From NCBI GenBank assembly GCA_002707745.1, contig PANU01000031.1, positions 1-39,826 on the forward strand: a DNA stretch of 39,826 nucleotides, in the 5' to 3' direction. The position numbers were made by a program, and so were the translations under genes. Source of the stretch: Flavobacteriaceae bacterium (GTDB lineage Bacteria > Bacteroidota > Bacteroidia > Flavobacteriales > Flavobacteriaceae). Under the pieces are notes generated by a model. It did no database searches. It was not told the origin of the DNA and was given only the letters and a program-made list of their open reading frames with translations. Below, in pieces: positions 15,685 through 23,397 of the stretch; position 1 is the stretch's first letter, and the number at the start of each line of letters is the position of its first letter.

Positions 15685-16959
15685 TTAGGATTTAAAGAGC
15701 GGCAATCCCGCCATCATTGCATTTACTTTTTTAGACACAGTTTGCAGTGCATTTTCATCTTCAAAATTTGTAATAGCTTCATCTATTAAAGCTACTATTT
15801 CCTTCATAGCATTTTCTGTTAACCCCCTGGTGGTAACAGCTGCGGTTCCTATTCTAATTCCGCTCGTTACAAATGGAGATTTGTCATCAAAGGGAACCAT
15901 ATTTTTATTTACCGTTATATCAGCTTTACCTAAAGCTTCTTCGGCTTGTTTTCCAGTAATATTTTTGTTTCGAAGGTCAATTAACATCATATGGTTATCG
16001 GTCCCGCCACTAATAATTTTATAATTTTTAGCAACAAATGCTTCTGCCATAACAGCGGCATTTTTTTTAACCTGAATCATGTAATGCAAAAACTCATCGG
16101 TTAATGCTTCCCCAAAGGCAATGGCTTTAGCGGCAATAATATGCTCTAAGGGCCCGCCTTGATTCCCTGGAAAAATACCGCTATCCAACAAAGAGGACAT
16201 TTTACGAAGATTCCCGTTTTTAAGTTTTATTCCAAAGGGGTTATCAAAGTCTTTTCCCATCATAATCATTCCCCCTCTTGGTCCGCGTAATGTTTTATGC
16301 GTCGTGGTAGTAACTACATGACAATGTGGTATGGGATCGCTTATAATTCCTTTGGCAATAAGGCCGGCAGGATGCGCAATGTCTGCCATTAGTAAAGCAT
16401 CAACCGTATCGGCAATTTCACGGAACCGCTTGTAATCTATCTCTCTGGAGTATGCAGAAGCACCAGCAATGATCATTTTTGGCTTTTCACGAAGCGCAAT
16501 TTCTTCAATTTTATCGTAATTAAGTCTTCCGGTGTCTTCCTCTACTCCATAAAAAACCGGCTCATAAAGTTTTCCGCTAAAATTAACGGGAGAACCGTGA
16601 GTTAAATGCCCGCCATGTGCAAGATCGAAACCTAAAAACTTGTCCCCTGGCTGCAAACAAGCTGCAAATACAGCTGTATTTGCCTGCGAACCACTATGGG
16701 GCTGTACATTTACATATTCGGCACCAAACAAGGTCTTTGCACGGTCAATTGCAAGTTGCTCTACTTCGTCCACCACTTCGCAACCTCCATAATAACGCTT
16801 TCCGGGATACCCTTCGGCGTATTTATTGGTTAATACAGAACCTGCAGCTTCCATCACCTGGTCACTCACAAAATTTTCTGAAGCAATAAGCTCCAGTCCG
16901 TTTAATTGACGTTGTTTTTCGGCTTCAATAAGTTCAAATATCTGATGGTCGCGTTGCAT
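15685..16959 (-). CDS. glyA: Serine hydroxymethyltransferase
   Basis: A 424-residue cytoplasmic PLP enzyme of the usual bacterial length. It interconverts serine + tetrahydrofolate with glycine + 5,10-methylene-tetrahydrofolate, the main source of one-carbon units. Diagnostic segments: [11 protein letters not shown] near the start, [18 protein letters not shown], and the PLP lysine in [14 protein letters not shown] (K222). The ATG at 16959 is preceded by a roughly 200-nt leader with hairpins and a possible intrinsic terminator on the same strand (see separate entries). Confidence 0.97.
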   Translation of the reverse strand: MQRDHQIFELIEAEKQRQLNGLELIASENFVSDQVMEAAGSVLTNKYAEGYPGKRYYGGCEVVDEVEQLAIDRAKTLFGAEYVNVQPHSGSQANTAVFAACLQPGDKFLGFDLAHGGHLTHGSPVNFSGKLYEPVFYGVEEDTGRLNYDKIEEIALREKPKMIIAGASAYSREIDYKRFREIADTVDALLMADIAHPAGLIAKGIISDPIPHCHVVTTTTHKTLRGPRGGMIMMGKDFDNPFGIKLKNGNLRKMSSLLDSGIFPGNQGGPLEHIIAAKAIAFGEALTDEFLHYMIQVKKNAAVMAEAFVAKNYKIISGGTDNHMMLIDLRNKNITGKQAEEALGKADITVNKNMVPFDDKSPFVTSGIRIGTAAVTTRGLTENAMKEIVALIDEAITNFEDENALQTVSKKVNAMMAGLPLFKS

Positions 16960-16979
16960 AGCTGTGTATAATTTATGTT

Positions 16980-17011
16980 GAAAGTTTTACACCAGCCCTA
17001 CCTGGTCTTTC
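16980..17011 (-). promoter_or_regulatory. glyA leader hairpin, loop complementary to the upstream terminator loop
   Basis: On the minus strand GAAAG + ACCAG, loop GTAGGG, CTGGT, a 6-nt bulge and CTTTC form a 10-bp bulged hairpin, 20-51 nt before the glyA ATG. Its loop contains TAGGG, the exact complement of the 5-nt terminator loop CCCTA upstream at 17046-17050. A loop-loop contact could join the two hairpins. Confidence 0.4.
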
Positions 17012-17028
17012 AAAAATTTTAAAATCTT

Positions 17029-17057
17029 AAAAAAATCGTACCCAATAGGGTTGGGTA
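17029..17057 (-). terminator. Candidate attenuator terminator upstream of glyA
   Basis: Reading the minus strand, TACCCAA (17057-17051), loop CCCTA and TTGGGTA (17045-17039) form a perfect 7-bp stem. Three bases later comes a run of seven T (17035-17029). It lies 70-98 nt upstream of the glyA ATG on glyA's own strand, so it would stop transcription before glyA unless prevented. Confidence 0.5.
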
Positions 17058-17064
17058 TGTAATT

Positions 17065-17085
17065 TTATATGTGTTGTTTTTTCAT
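17065..17085 (-). CDS. Possible six-residue leader peptide upstream of glyA
   Basis: An ATG at 17085 opens a 7-codon frame, MKKQHI plus TAA, ending 7 nt before the terminator stem. A ribosome sitting at this stop would cover the 5' arm of that stem, as in translational attenuators. It has no Ser or Gly codons, so if real it does not sense charging of those tRNAs. Short frames like this occur by chance; confidence is low. Confidence 0.25.
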   Translation of the reverse strand: MKKQHI

Positions 17086-17163
17086 GTTTATTTTTGAAAT
17101 TTCAGAAAAAATAAAACTCAAAAATGCAGGTTGCCGAACGATTTTTAATCACTTCCGTTAAGG

Positions 17164-17194
17164 AAAACATAAAAAACTGTTTCGAGACACCAAA
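17164..17194 (-). promoter_or_regulatory. Candidate promoter of the glyA leader transcript
   Basis: On the minus strand TTTG (17194-17191), 19 nt, then TATGTTTT (17171-17164): the -33 is exact and the -7 differs from TAnnTTTG in the last base. A transcript from here would begin near 17157 and carry a leader of about 200 nt with the small ORF, terminator and second hairpin. The 16960-17272 gap thus holds only regulatory sequence; I see no gene in it apart from that tiny frame. Confidence 0.35.
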
Positions 17195-17206
17195 AATACA
17201 AAATGC

Positions 17207-17238
17207 TTGTGGTTAGTTGTTCAGAAATTATATATTTG
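17207..17238 (+). promoter_or_regulatory. Promoter of fahA
   Basis: TTG at 17207-17209, 21 nt, then TATATTTG at 17231-17238, an exact TAnnTTTG. The fahA ATG is 34 nt downstream. Confidence 0.5.
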
Positions 17239-17272
17239 ATTCAACAAAATTACGAACAAAAAACTTCTAGAT

Positions 17273-18550
17273 ATGCCCTTAACCGCTAACGACCCAAAAA
17301 GAAAATCCTGGTTACACGTACCTAAAAACAGCGATTTCCCCATACAGAATATTCCTTTTGGAGTATTTTTAACCCGTGACGATATAATTACTATTGGAAC
17401 CCGGATTGGAGAGACGGCAATCGATCTGGGAGCCCTGCACCAATTAGGGTATTTGAATGGGATAGACCTTACCGACGATATCTTTTTGCAAGACACCTTA
17501 AACGACTTTATCGCGGATGGAAGAAAGACCTGGCGACTTGTTCGCAACCGAATTAGCGACTTGTTTCTGGATGGAAATGACGAGTTGCGGAAAAATAAAG
17601 AGCATTGCAAAGAAGTACTGTTTCGTCTGGATGAAATTGAAATGCAACTGCCAGTAGATGTTGGCGATTATACCGATTTTTATGCCAGCAAAGAACACGC
17701 GACTAATGTAGGCTCACTTTTTCGTGATCCGGAAAACGCATTATTACCAAACTGGCTTCATATCCCTATTGGATATCATGGAAGAAGTTCTTCCATTGTA
17801 CCATCGGGAACTCCCATTCGCAGACCTATTGGACAGACAAAGCCGGGAGATGATGGAAAACCTGGGTTTGGACCTTCAAAATTATTGGATTTTGAACTGG
17901 AAATGGCATTTATCACAACAGCTACCAACGACCTTGGAAAGCGGGTTCCCATCAAAGATGCCGAAGAAAACATTTTTGGACTGGTTTTGTTTAACGACTG
18001 GAGCGCACGAGACATTCAGGCTTGGGAATATGTACCCTTAGGCCCATTTTTAGGAAAAAGCTTTGCTTCTACCATTTCCCCATGGATAGTAACTCTGGAT
18101 GCGTTACAACCCTTTAGAACCAACGGACCAAAACAAGAACCTAAACCACTGCCTTACCTTCAGCAAAAAGAAAACATGAATTACGACATTCACCTGCAAG
18201 CTGCTATTCAGCCCAAAGGCGGGAAGGAAACTGTAGTTGCCAATTCAAACTTCAAATACATGTACTGGTCTATGGCGCAACAACTCACCCACCACACTGT
18301 AAACGGCTGTAATGTTAGGAGTGGAGACATGATGGGTAGCGGAACCATTTCCGGACCAACCGAAGATAGCTACGGGTCTATGTTGGAGTTAAGCTGGAAA
18401 GGAACAAAACCTATAAAGTTAAACGATGGTTCTGAACGTAAATTTATTCATGATGGAGACACTGTAATTATGCGTGGATACTGCGAAAAAGACGGATTGC
18501 GTTTAGGTTTTGGTGAGTGCTCCGGAAAAGTGCTTCCCGCAAGAGAATAG
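17273..18550 (+). CDS. fahA: Fumarylacetoacetase
   Basis: A 425-residue enzyme of full family length, N-terminal domain (about 1-115) then the C-terminal metal-binding FAH catalytic domain. Hallmarks are PIGYHGRSSSIVPSGTPIRRP, the acidic metal ligands in LLDFELEMAF, NDWSARDIQAWEYVPLGPF and GSGTISGP. It cleaves fumarylacetoacetate to fumarate and acetoacetate, the last step of tyrosine/phenylalanine catabolism via homogentisate. The other genes of that pathway are not in this window. A promoter is visible at 17207-17238. Confidence 0.95.
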   Translation: MPLTANDPKRKSWLHVPKNSDFPIQNIPFGVFLTRDDIITIGTRIGETAIDLGALHQLGYLNGIDLTDDIFLQDTLNDFIADGRKTWRLVRNRISDLFLDGNDELRKNKEHCKEVLFRLDEIEMQLPVDVGDYTDFYASKEHATNVGSLFRDPENALLPNWLHIPIGYHGRSSSIVPSGTPIRRPIGQTKPGDDGKPGFGPSKLLDFELEMAFITTATNDLGKRVPIKDAEENIFGLVLFNDWSARDIQAWEYVPLGPFLGKSFASTISPWIVTLDALQPFRTNGPKQEPKPLPYLQQKENMNYDIHLQAAIQPKGGKETVVANSNFKYMYWSMAQQLTHHTVNGCNVRSGDMMGSGTISGPTEDSYGSMLELSWKGTKPIKLNDGSERKFIHDGDTVIMRGYCEKDGLRLGFGECSGKVLPARE

Positions 18551-18601
18551 GTTTTGGCACAGCTATTGTAATTTCACTATCATAACCAAAACCATTTCGT
18601 T

Positions 18602-19786
18602 ATGAAAAAAGCAATCTTACTTATCGCTTTTGCAGTCGCATTTGCAGGATGCAACAGCGTAAAACGAAACCAGAAATATTTGCTGAAAGGAAATTACGAT
18701 CAGGCCATAGATCTTGCCGTAAAAAAAATAGCAAACGACAGGTACGACAAGCAAATTAATGAACATATTATTCTTCTGGAAGAAGCGTATGCCAAAGCTG
18801 TTTCTCAGGACAACCGAAGAATAACTGCTATACGAAATAACACATCGCCAGAAGCACTTCGTGAGTTGTATTATATATACAGCAACCTGGAATCCCGTCA
18901 GGACGCCATTAGACCTCTACTACCTTTAAAAAACGTACAAACAGGGTATAATGCAAACTTTCCTATGGTTAATTATACCTCACAACTTACCCAGGCTAAG
19001 AGCAATTTTGTACAATCTTTATATACTGAAGCAAAAACATTAATGGCTCGCAACACTACTATGGAGTATCGTGAAGCTCATAGTATACTAAGCGAATTAA
19101 TACAATTGCAATCCAACTATAAAGATGTGGATGCATTGTTGCAAGATGCCCATTATTATGGAACCGATTTTGTTCTGGTTACCTTAAATAACCAGTCCAA
19201 TATGCTAATCCCAAGACGGTTAGAGCAGGAATTATTAGATTTTAACACCTATAATTTAGACGATTTCTGGACAGAGTATCATAATGGAAGACAACAGGGA
19301 GTATCCTACAATTATGGAATTCACCTCAATTTTAAAGAGATTTCCTTGTCTCCGGAACAAATTTCAGAAAAAGAATACCATCGTAAAGCCGATATAAAAG
19401 ATGGGTGGAACTATAAAGTAGATCGCTACGGAAATAAAATAAAAGACAAAGATGGTAACTATATAAAAATAGAAACCTTTAAAACGGTAACAGCCAGAGT
19501 TACACATACTATCCAAACAAAATCTATTTTTGCAGGTGGTGATGTGATATACAGAGATTTAATAAGCGGGCGCACTATAGACAGGCAACCACTTGCTTCC
19601 GAATTTATTTTTGAAAACGTCTTTGCAAAATACCGTGGGGATGAAGAAGCCTTAACTCAAGAAGACAAAAGATTAATGAACAACAATTTTATTGCGTTTC
19701 CTACTAATGCACAAATGCTGCTGGATGCCGGAGACGATATAAAAAACAGACTAAAAGATATATTAAAAGACAATAGTTTTAGATAA
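18602..19786 (+). CDS. Lipoprotein of unknown function with TPR-like N-terminus
   Basis: A 394-residue predicted lipoprotein (lipobox FAGC, Cys16). Residues about 25-185 are helical and look like tetratricopeptide-type repeats (YLLKGNYDQAIDLAVKKI; EAHSILSELIQLQSNYKDV). The C-terminal half is beta-rich (KVDRYGNKIKDKDGNY, KTVTARVTHTIQT, VIYRDLISGRTIDRQP). I know no named family for it, and nothing in the sequence shows a catalytic site. It follows fahA by 51 bp and may share its transcript. Confidence 0.7.
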   Translation: MKKAILLIAFAVAFAGCNSVKRNQKYLLKGNYDQAIDLAVKKIANDRYDKQINEHIILLEEAYAKAVSQDNRRITAIRNNTSPEALRELYYIYSNLESRQDAIRPLLPLKNVQTGYNANFPMVNYTSQLTQAKSNFVQSLYTEAKTLMARNTTMEYREAHSILSELIQLQSNYKDVDALLQDAHYYGTDFVLVTLNNQSNMLIPRRLEQELLDFNTYNLDDFWTEYHNGRQQGVSYNYGIHLNFKEISLSPEQISEKEYHRKADIKDGWNYKVDRYGNKIKDKDGNYIKIETFKTVTARVTHTIQTKSIFAGGDVIYRDLISGRTIDRQPLASEFIFENVFAKYRGDEEALTQEDKRLMNNNFIAFPTNAQMLLDAGDDIKNRLKDILKDNSFR

Positions 19787-19803
19787 TCCTGAAAATAGTA
19801 AAG

Positions 19804-19931
19804 AGGCTGTCTAAAAAGTGTCAAAATCATGAATTTGTCACATGGAGCCTGTCAAAATGTATTGCTAGTCAATACTGTTAAAACTTCGACAAGCTCAGTT
19901 TGATATTATGAGTACACTTTTTAGACAGCCT
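19804..19931. mobile_element. 128-bp full-length palindromic element (MITE/REP-like)
   Basis: Perfect 18-bp terminal inverted repeats, AGGCTGTCTAAAAAGTGT (19804-19821) and its complement (19914-19931), flank a core that is itself palindromic. Core blocks GTCACATGGAGCCTGTCAAAA (19836-19856) and CTTCGACAAGCTCAGTTTGAT (19884-19904) pair imperfectly. GTATTG/CAATAC (19859-19864, 19870-19875) closes the tip around loop CTAGT at the exact midpoint. There is no coding capacity and no clear target-site duplication. It lies between convergent genes, ending 5 bp from the ytxJ stop, and could also serve as a bidirectional terminator. Confidence 0.65.
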
Positions 19932-19936
19932 TTGTT

Positions 19937-20332
19937 TTATACATAATTTTTTAATGCCTCAGCCTGAATATTATGATGAGAGGCATGATGCACAACATTT
20001 CCGTTTTTTATAACCAGGATTTGCGGACTCTCATGAATTACCTGAAACTTATAACCCACTTCATCTGAAACATTTCGGTGCGCCTTTAAATCCAGGTAAT
20101 ACAATTTCATCTGTGTATCGGTTAAGGCATAGCTTCTCTCAAAATTCCGAAACACCATTTTACTAATTCCACAAGTGGTAGAGTGTTTAAAGATAGTAAC
20201 AGGTGTTGTCTTAGATTGCTCAGCTAGCTCCTCCAGCTGTTCCATTTCAGAAAGCACATGCCATGGCACTTCTATAATTTCTTCCTTGGCAATGTCTCTT
20301 TGTGTTTTCTTAAATCTATCAAATATTCCCAT
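19937..20332 (-). CDS. ytxJ: YtxJ-type monothiol bacilliredoxin-like protein
   Basis: A 131-residue cytoplasmic thioredoxin-fold protein of the YtxJ (DUF2847) family. The active-site segment is FKHSTTCGIS with a single Cys (C54); cis-proline lies in HESPQILVIKNG. YtxJ proteins are thought to remove bacillithiol from oxidised protein thiols, so its presence suggests this organism makes bacillithiol; the biosynthesis genes (bshABC) are not in the window. TAATTTTG at 20351-20358 on the minus strand fits a -7 promoter element. Confidence 0.85.
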   Translation of the reverse strand: MGIFDRFKKTQRDIAKEEIIEVPWHVLSEMEQLEELAEQSKTTPVTIFKHSTTCGISKMVFRNFERSYALTDTQMKLYYLDLKAHRNVSDEVGYKFQVIHESPQILVIKNGNVVHHASHHNIQAEALKNYV

Positions 20333-20495
20333 AGCTTAATTATTTAAAGACAAAATTACAACAAGTATCTAGTACCTTCTCTCAAAAAAATCCTAACACT
20401 TATAAAACACGTCATAATGTCTGTTAAAACAATCATTTAAGCCGACATTTTGTCTTATATTTATAGTGGTTCAGTATTTGAAACATGATTGGTGT

Positions 20496-20520
20496 CTCCA
20501 AATTCTAATAGATTCTGGAG
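20496..20520. promoter_or_regulatory. Imperfect 25-bp palindrome upstream of clpB
   Basis: CTCCA...TGGAG arms around TCTAATAGA: 10 of 12 symmetric pairs match over 25 bp, centred at 20508, 51 bp before the clpB ATG. A second perfect dyad, GTCAC-AAA-GTGAC, lies at 20546-20558. Either could be a repressor operator or an RNA hairpin. Neither resembles the CIRCE (HrcA) site. Confidence 0.35.
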
Positions 20521-20570
20521 TTAAAAATAAACAGCTAATTATAAAGTCACAAAGTGACATACGATATACT

Positions 20571-23174
20571 ATGAATTTTAACAATTTTACCATAAAAAGT
20601 CAGGAAGCCATACAGCAAGCACAACAGCTCGCTCAGGGTTTTGGACATCAACAAATTGAAAATGAGCATATTTTTAAAGCCATTTTTGATGTAGACGAAA
20701 ACGTAACCCCATTTCTTTTAAAAAAGTTAAATGTAAATCTGCAGTTGCTACAACAAGTACTGGATAAGCAACTGGAAAGTTTTCCTAAAGTCTCTGGGGG
20801 CGATATTATGTTGTCTCGGGAAGCTTCAAAAACAATAAATGAAGCAAGCAGTATTGCAAAAAAAATGGAAGACGAATATGTGTCTATCGAACATTTAATA
20901 CTAGCAATATTTATATCAAAAAGCCAGATAGCACAAACTTTAAAAGACCAGGGTGTTACAGAAAAAGGGCTTAAAAGTGCCATTGAAGAACTACGAAAAG
21001 GAGATAAGGTAACTTCTCAATCTGCCGAAGAAACCTATAATTCTTTAAGTAAATATGCCCGTAATTTAAACAAGTTAGCCGAAGAAGGAAAACTAGACCC
21101 CGTTATTGGACGTGATGAAGAAATAAGAAGAATTCTTCAAATTTTATCCCGTCGCACCAAAAACAATCCTATGCTGGTAGGAGAACCCGGAACCGGAAAA
21201 ACCGCTATTGCTGAAGGTCTGGCACATAGAATTGTAGATGGCGATGTACCCGAAAATTTAAAAACCAAAGAAATATATAGTCTAGATATGGGCGCCCTCA
21301 TTGCTGGTGCCAAATACAAAGGAGAGTTTGAAGAACGTCTTAAAGCCGTTATTAAAGAAGTAACAGGCAGTGATGGGGATATTGTGCTCTTTATAGATGA
21401 AATTCACACGCTGGTAGGCGCAGGTGGCGGACAGGGAGCTATGGATGCTGCCAATATTTTAAAACCTGCTTTGGCACGGGGCGAATTAAGAGCTATTGGT
21501 GCAACAACCCTGGACGAATACCAAAAGTATTTTGAAAAGGATAAAGCTTTAGAGCGTCGCTTTCAGAAAGTACAGGTACATGAACCCGATACCGAAAGTG
21601 CCATTTCCATCCTTCGCGGGATTAAAGAAAAGTACGAAACGCATCATAAAGTACGCATTAAAGATGAAGCTATTATTGCAGCGGTAGAATTGTCGCAACG
21701 CTATATTACCAATCGTTTTTTACCCGACAAGGCAATCGATTTAATGGATGAAGCAGCTAGTAAACTACGCATGGAAATTAATTCTAAACCAGAAGAATTA
21801 GATGTTCTGGATAGAAAAGTGATGCAACTTGAAATTGAAATTGAAGCAATAAAACGCGAAAAAGATGAAGTAAAACTGAAAAGTTTAAGAAGCGACCTTG
21901 CCAATTTAAAAGAAGAGCGCAATGAGCTTAATGCCAAATGGAAAAGCGAAAAAGAAGTAGTTGAAAATATTCAGCAATACAAAACTGAAATTGAAAATTA
22001 CAAGCTGGAAGCAGAACGTGCAGAACGCGATGGGGATTTCGGAAAAGTAGCTGAAATTCGTTATGGAAAAATTAAAGAAGCCCAGGAAAAGCTAGCAAAA
22101 TTAGAAAGTGATTTGGCCGAAAACCAATCGGAGCATTCCTTAATAAAAGAAGAAGTAACCAATGAAGACATTGCCGAGGTAGTAGCAAAATGGACCGGAA
22201 TACCCGTAACAAAAATGTTGCAAAGCGATCGTGAAAAATTATTACGTCTTGAAAAAGAGCTTCACAAAAGGGTCGTGGGCCAGGAAGAGGCTATTGTAGC
22301 CGTAAGTGATGCCATACGCAGAAGTCGGGCAGGATTACAGGATCAGAAAAAACCCATCGGTAGCTTTCTGTTCTTAGGTACCACAGGAGTAGGTAAAACC
22401 GAACTGGCAAAAGCGCTTGCCGAGTATTTATTTGACAATGAAAATGCTATGACGCGTATAGATATGAGTGAATACCAGGAACGCCACAGCGTGAGTCGTT
22501 TAGTAGGGGCCCCTCCGGGATATGTAGGCTATGATGAAGGCGGACAACTAACAGAGGCCGTTAGAAGGAAACCGTATTCGGTAGTATTGCTGGACGAAAT
22601 TGAAAAAGCACATCCGGATACCTTCAACATATTACTACAGGTACTGGACGAAGGAAGACTAACTGATAACAAAGGTAGAACAGCCGATTTTAAAAATGCT
22701 ATCATTATTATGACCAGTAATATGGGAAGTGATATTATTCAGCAAAAATTTGAAACTGTAAAAGACCCGGAAACAGCCATGGAAGCTGCCAAAATAGAAG
22801 TATTAGGCTTATTGAAACAAACTGTACGTCCAGAATTTTTAAACAGAATTGACGATATCGTGATGTTTACCCCTTTAAATAAAAAAGATATTAAAGAAAT
22901 AGTTGGACTACAACTGAAAGGTTTAACCAAAATGTTGTCTAAACAAAACATCACCTTAGACGCTACAGAAGAAGCAGTTAGCTATCTCTCAGAAAAAGGA
23001 TTCGACCCTCAGTTTGGAGCACGCCCGGTGAAACGGGTTATACAAAAAGAAGTGCTTAACCAGCTTTCTAAGGAGATTTTAGCCGGAAAGATAACTACCG
23101 AAAGCATTATCTTACTAGACAGTTTTAACAACGAGTTGGTTTTCAGAAATGAAGGAAATCTTACAGAAGCATAA
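20571..23174 (+). CDS. clpB: ATP-dependent chaperone ClpB (Hsp100 disaggregase)
   Basis: The frame is open from 20466, but ATG 20571 ([18 protein letters not shown]) is the ClpB N-terminus, giving 867 residues. Order: Clp-N double repeat (about 1-145); NBD1 with Walker A GEPGTGKT and [12 protein letters not shown]; the long M-domain coiled coil (about 405-530, Lys/Glu-rich); NBD2 with GTTGVGKT and [11 protein letters not shown]; and the C-terminal D2 small domain ([15 protein letters not shown]). With DnaK it pulls proteins out of aggregates after heat shock. Two palindromes precede it, and a terminator lies 152 bp downstream. Confidence 0.97.
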   Translation: MNFNNFTIKSQEAIQQAQQLAQGFGHQQIENEHIFKAIFDVDENVTPFLLKKLNVNLQLLQQVLDKQLESFPKVSGGDIMLSREASKTINEASSIAKKMEDEYVSIEHLILAIFISKSQIAQTLKDQGVTEKGLKSAIEELRKGDKVTSQSAEETYNSLSKYARNLNKLAEEGKLDPVIGRDEEIRRILQILSRRTKNNPMLVGEPGTGKTAIAEGLAHRIVDGDVPENLKTKEIYSLDMGALIAGAKYKGEFEERLKAVIKEVTGSDGDIVLFIDEIHTLVGAGGGQGAMDAANILKPALARGELRAIGATTLDEYQKYFEKDKALERRFQKVQVHEPDTESAISILRGIKEKYETHHKVRIKDEAIIAAVELSQRYITNRFLPDKAIDLMDEAASKLRMEINSKPEELDVLDRKVMQLEIEIEAIKREKDEVKLKSLRSDLANLKEERNELNAKWKSEKEVVENIQQYKTEIENYKLEAERAERDGDFGKVAEIRYGKIKEAQEKLAKLESDLAENQSEHSLIKEEVTNEDIAEVVAKWTGIPVTKMLQSDREKLLRLEKELHKRVVGQEEAIVAVSDAIRRSRAGLQDQKKPIGSFLFLGTTGVGKTELAKALAEYLFDNENAMTRIDMSEYQERHSVSRLVGAPPGYVGYDEGGQLTEAVRRKPYSVVLLDEIEKAHPDTFNILLQVLDEGRLTDNKGRTADFKNAIIIMTSNMGSDIIQQKFETVKDPETAMEAAKIEVLGLLKQTVRPEFLNRIDDIVMFTPLNKKDIKEIVGLQLKGLTKMLSKQNITLDATEEAVSYLSEKGFDPQFGARPVKRVIQKEVLNQLSKEILAGKITTESIILLDSFNNELVFRNEGNLTEA

Positions 23175-23227
23175 ATAAGTGCAATTAAGCGCAGCCGAGA
23201 ACAATTGAAATATATGTCTAAAAATAA

Positions 23228-23291
23228 ATCTCAGGAGTACGCTTTACAGAATAACTGAACAAGGCCGAGGTTGCCTACTGAAGCGTGAGAT
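23228..23291 (+). ncRNA. Candidate structured RNA in the clpB 3' region
   Basis: ATCTC (23228-23232) + ACGCTT (23239-23244) can pair with AAGCGT (23281-23286) + GAGAT (23287-23291), 11 bp with one 6-nt bulge. Nested inside are CAG/CTG (23247-23249, 23278-23280) and AGGC/GCCT (23262-23265, 23273-23276). The fold is followed 35 nt later by a strong terminator. It may be a 3'-UTR-derived small RNA or chance; I cannot match it to a known family. Confidence 0.3.
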
Positions 23292-23325
23292 ACTTCAATA
23301 AAACCTCATTATTTGGTTGGTTATG

Positions 23326-23360
23326 CCACCCGTACCCATAATAAGTGCGGGTGGTTTTTT
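23326..23360 (+). terminator. Intrinsic terminator after clpB
   Basis: CCACCCG (23326-23332), a 15-nt loop and CGGGTGG (23348-23354) form a perfect 7-bp G+C-rich stem followed at once by six T. It would end clpB transcription, or that of a small RNA between clpB and this site, before the gene starting at 23398. Confidence 0.8.
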
Positions 23361-23397
23361 ATGCGAATAACCCAAGTATTACGTACTTTCGTACTTA

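Noticed and set aside
19801-19935. Palindromic element as a full insertion sequence
   Set aside because: It is only 128 bp with no coding capacity; it can only be a non-autonomous element or a structural repeat.
20466-20570. 35-codon N-terminal extension of ClpB from a GTG
   Set aside because: The ATG at 20571 gives the standard ClpB N-terminus, and the extension covers the palindromes that look regulatory.
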